Positions 5,645-7,420 of a stretch of DNA of 7,420 bases are shown piece by piece; the stretch's first letter is position 1, and each line of letters begins with the position of its first letter. Under the pieces are notes generated by a model. That model was not told the DNA's origin, did not search any database, and saw only the letters and a program-made list of their open reading frames with translations. A program made the translations under genes and the position numbers. Origin of the DNA: an uncultured Actinoplanes sp. Lineage in GTDB: Bacteria; Actinomycetota; Actinomycetes; Mycobacteriales; Micromonosporaceae. The stretch covers positions 1-7,420 of the forward strand of contig NZ_CAKUCL010000318.1 of the NCBI RefSeq assembly GCF_934643405.1, given 5' to 3'.

Positions 5645-6517
5645 TCAGCGTCTTGCGGTGGCGGCCACCAAGCGGTCGACCGGGCGGCACAGGCCGCACG
5701 GGCTGAAGCCGAGCTCGACCGCCTCGTTCACCGGGATCGGCTCGGTGAGCTTGCCGACCAGGTGTGAGCAGTCGGCCATGTGGTACCGCGGCCGGCCGTC
5801 GACGACCAGCACCTCGGCGTCCAGCCGGGCGACCTTCACCGCGTCGGCGGGCCGCACCGCCTGGGGCAGCGGCTCGTCCTCCGGGTCGTCCGCGTCCGCC
5901 TCGGCGAACTCGTCGGCCTCGTCCTCGGCCGGCACGTCCCGCCGCCCGGCGTGCCCGTCGCGCACCAGGTCCTCGTCGCGCCCGGCGTCACCGCCCCGCG
6001 CCGCGTCCCCGTTCCCGCCGTTGCCACCCCGCGCCACGTCCTCGCCGCGCCCGGCGTTTCCGCTGCGTGCCGCGTTGATCGCCTCGGCCGCTCGGTCGTA
6101 GTCGGGGTCCGGCCCGGCGGGACGGTGGGCGGCCGCCATGGGCTCATCTGCGGACAAATCGCCCTGCGCCGGCTCGGCCACCGGCTCGAACTGGACGGTG
6201 TCGCGGCGGGCAGTCGCCGAATCGGCTGCGAACGCGGCGTCCCGCGGGGGAAGATCTTCCCGTACGGCCTCGGCGAACTCCGGTTCCGCCGCGAACTCCG
6301 CAGCGGGGGCCGGCTGCGGCCCGGGCGGGAAACCGGGCGCCGGCTGTTCGGCCGCGCGCCGGGCGCCCGCGGCCTGGCGAGCGCCGATGACCAGGGCCAC
6401 CGCGGCCAGCAGACTGGCCACGATGGAACTGATCAGAAGGTTGCTCGACCCGCCGGTGAGGCCGAGCACGAGCAGCGTCACCGCGACGAGGATGAGCAGC
6501 AGGCTAACTGGGATCAT
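5645..6517 (-). CDS. Unknown membrane-anchored protein with C-terminal metal-site-like motif
   Basis: A 290-residue protein, function unknown. The start ATG 6517-6515 has GAGG 7 nt upstream. Residues 1-20 (MIPVSLLLILVAVTLLVLGL) and about 27-46 are two membrane helices joined by a short turn, a hairpin anchor that probably leaves the rest in the cytoplasm. Residues about 47-230 are low-complexity, rich in Ala/Pro/Glu/Asp/Gly/Arg, with degenerate repeats. The C-terminal 60 residues are ordered: VLVVDGRPRYHMADCSHLVG, then VNEAVELGFSPCGLCRPVDR. His246-x3-Cys250 and Cys274-x2-Cys277 could bind zinc. The pattern resembles the small Cys-rich module (YHxxxC ... G[YF]xPCxxC) found near Ada-like domains and at the ends of some secreted nucleases; that likeness is from memory. 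It lies 44 nt after divIVA and 82 nt before the antiporter, so it may be co-transcribed with both. A role linked to DivIVA at the cell pole is only a guess from position. Confidence 0.88.
   Translation of the reverse strand: MIPVSLLLILVAVTLLVLGLTGGSSNLLISSIVASLLAAVALVIGARQAAGARRAAEQPAPGFPPGPQPAPAAEFAAEPEFAEAVREDLPPRDAAFAADSATARRDTVQFEPVAEPAQGDLSADEPMAAAHRPAGPDPDYDRAAEAINAARSGNAGRGEDVARGGNGGNGDAARGGDAGRDEDLVRDGHAGRRDVPAEDEADEFAEADADDPEDEPLPQAVRPADAVKVARLDAEVLVVDGRPRYHMADCSHLVGKLTEPIPVNEAVELGFSPCGLCRPVDRLVAATARR
5946..6083 (-). repeat. Degenerate tandem repeat inside the linker of the unknown anchored protein
   Basis: The 19 bases at 5969-5987 recur at 6038-6056 with one mismatch, a 69-base (23-codon) spacing. 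Similarity continues for about 20 more bases. In protein this gives AARSGNAGRGED and AARGGDAGRDED, with a weaker third copy DGHAGRRDV. The spacing keeps frame, so copy number could vary between strains without breaking the gene. Confidence 0.6.
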
Positions 6518-6561
6518 GGCTCATCCTCGTCGGGGTGGACCGTCGGACAGCGGGGCTCGGG

Positions 6562-7377
6562 TCAGCGACCGGACTCGATGGCGCCGGTCCGGGTGCCGCC
6601 GTACGAGCCGGCCAGGCCGGCCGCGGCGAGACCACCGGAACCGCCGACCGCACGGCTGGCGTCCGCTCGCGACATCTCGGCCTCGAGGCCCTGACCACGA
6701 CCGTCCAGGTCGCGCAGCTGGCTCTCCAGGTAGGCCTTGAGACGGGTGCGGTACTCGCGCTCGAACTGCTTGAGCTCCTCGATGTGCTTCTGCAGCGCGG
6801 AGCGCTTCGCGTCGAGACCGCCCATCGCCTCCTGGTGACGCTGACGGGCGTCCCGCTCGAGGGCGTCGGCCTTGGCGCGAGCCTCGCGGGTGACCTCCTC
6901 GGCCTTCGACCGGGCGTCGGAGAGCAGCTTGTCGGCCTCACGACGGGCGTCGGCGACGTGGTCGTCGGCGGTGCGCTGGGCCATCATCAGGACCCGCAGG
7001 GCCTGCTGCTCGCCGTCCGCGCCGCCGGCGGCCGGACCACCGACCGGGCCCGCGGCCCGTACCTGCTCGAGCTCGGCCTGCATCTGCCGGGCGGCCTGCT
7101 CGGCCTGCGCCTTGTCGCGCTGCACCCGGTCGAGCTGGGCCTTGACCTCGCTCAGCTCGGCCGCGAGGCGAGGGTCGGCACTCGGGCCGGCTGGAGCGCC
7201 ACCCCGACCGCCGCGCTCCACCTGGGCACGCAGCTCGTTGTTCTCCTCGATCAGACGGGCGAGCTCACGCTCGACCTCGTCCAGGAAGGCGTCGACCTCC
7301 TCCTCGTCGTACCCCCGCTTGCCGATCGGGGGCTTCTTGAAGGCGACGTTGTGCACGTCGGCCGGGGTCAGCGGCAT
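6562..7377 (-). CDS. divIVA: DivIVA / Wag31 polar growth scaffold protein
   Basis: A 271-residue coiled-coil scaffold that collects at curved membrane at cell poles and septa and directs tip growth in actinobacteria. Residues 1-50 are the membrane-binding DivIVA domain: MPLTPADVHNVAFKKPPIGK, then GYDEEEVDAFLDEVE, close to mycobacterial Wag31. A Gly/Pro/Arg-rich linker (55-68) leads to a first coiled coil (about 68-108), a Gly/Ala-rich break (109-122) and a long Ala/Glu/Arg-rich coiled coil (about 123-225) containing LMMAQRTADDHVADARREAD. A Gly/Ser/Ala-rich tail of about 40 residues follows. Length is close to Wag31 (about 260). ATG 7377-7375 has GAGGAG 5 nt upstream. The promoter and any upstream partner genes lie beyond the window edge. 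The unknown anchored protein follows after 44 nt with no terminator seen between them. Confidence 0.97.
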   Translation of the reverse strand: MPLTPADVHNVAFKKPPIGKRGYDEEEVDAFLDEVERELARLIEENNELRAQVERGGRGGAPAGPSADPRLAAELSEVKAQLDRVQRDKAQAEQAARQMQAELEQVRAAGPVGGPAAGGADGEQQALRVLMMAQRTADDHVADARREADKLLSDARSKAEEVTREARAKADALERDARQRHQEAMGGLDAKRSALQKHIEELKQFEREYRTRLKAYLESQLRDLDGRGQGLEAEMSRADASRAVGGSGGLAAAGLAGSYGGTRTGAIESGR

Positions 7378-7420
7378 CGAAACTCCTCGGGTCAGTCGCG
7401 GCCGCGGTTGGGGCTGCTGT

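Noticed and set aside
7392..7420. Possible end of an upstream gene (frame ending SSPNRGRD then TGA at 7394-7392)
   Set aside because: Only 29 bases are visible. A YggT-like gene often precedes divIVA, but nothing here identifies it.

Overview
The window is ordinary chromosomal DNA of a very GC-rich actinobacterium, probably Micromonosporaceae (Actinoplanes/Micromonospora-like). This rests on strong G/C bias at third codon positions, several GTG starts, GGAGG-type ribosome sites, a Wag31-type DivIVA, and the order TraR/DksA-type regulator, lspA, rluD. The family-level placement is inference from protein style and gene order. Every gene I can support lies on the minus strand, so the genes read from high to low coordinates.

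Layout in transcription order. (1) divIVA (7377-6562), the polar growth scaffold, is followed after 44 nt by a membrane-anchored protein of unknown function with a low-complexity linker and a C-terminal H-x3-C/C-x2-C motif (6517-5645). After a further 82 nt comes a CPA1-type cation/proton antiporter with a C-terminal TrkA-C domain (5562-4024). These three could share a transcript whose promoter lies beyond the window. (2) A 336-nt gap (3688-4023) holds a good promoter candidate and a long leader. It precedes a compact operon: TraR/DksA zinc-finger regulator (3687-3265), signal peptidase II lspA (3235-2678), pseudouridine synthase rluD (2681-1749, overlapping lspA by 4 nt) and an unknown single-pass membrane protein (1730-849). 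(3) A 304-nt gap (545-848) with a weak promoter candidate and clustered small palindromes precedes an unknown gene that starts at 544 and runs off the left edge.

The left-edge gene is the most notable object. Its proline-rich N-terminal half and its hydrophobic C-terminal half read in different frames. The switch falls on a perfect 10-bp-stem hairpin at 182-204. A single-base sequencing or assembly error, or a real frameshift mutation, is more likely than programmed recoding.

Functionally the window joins polar cell-wall growth (DivIVA), ion homeostasis (antiporter), lipoprotein maturation (LspA), rRNA modification (RluD) and stress-type transcription control (TraR/DksA). I see no mobile element, CRISPR array, tRNA or rRNA gene, phage gene or defence system, and no evidence of a new multi-gene system.
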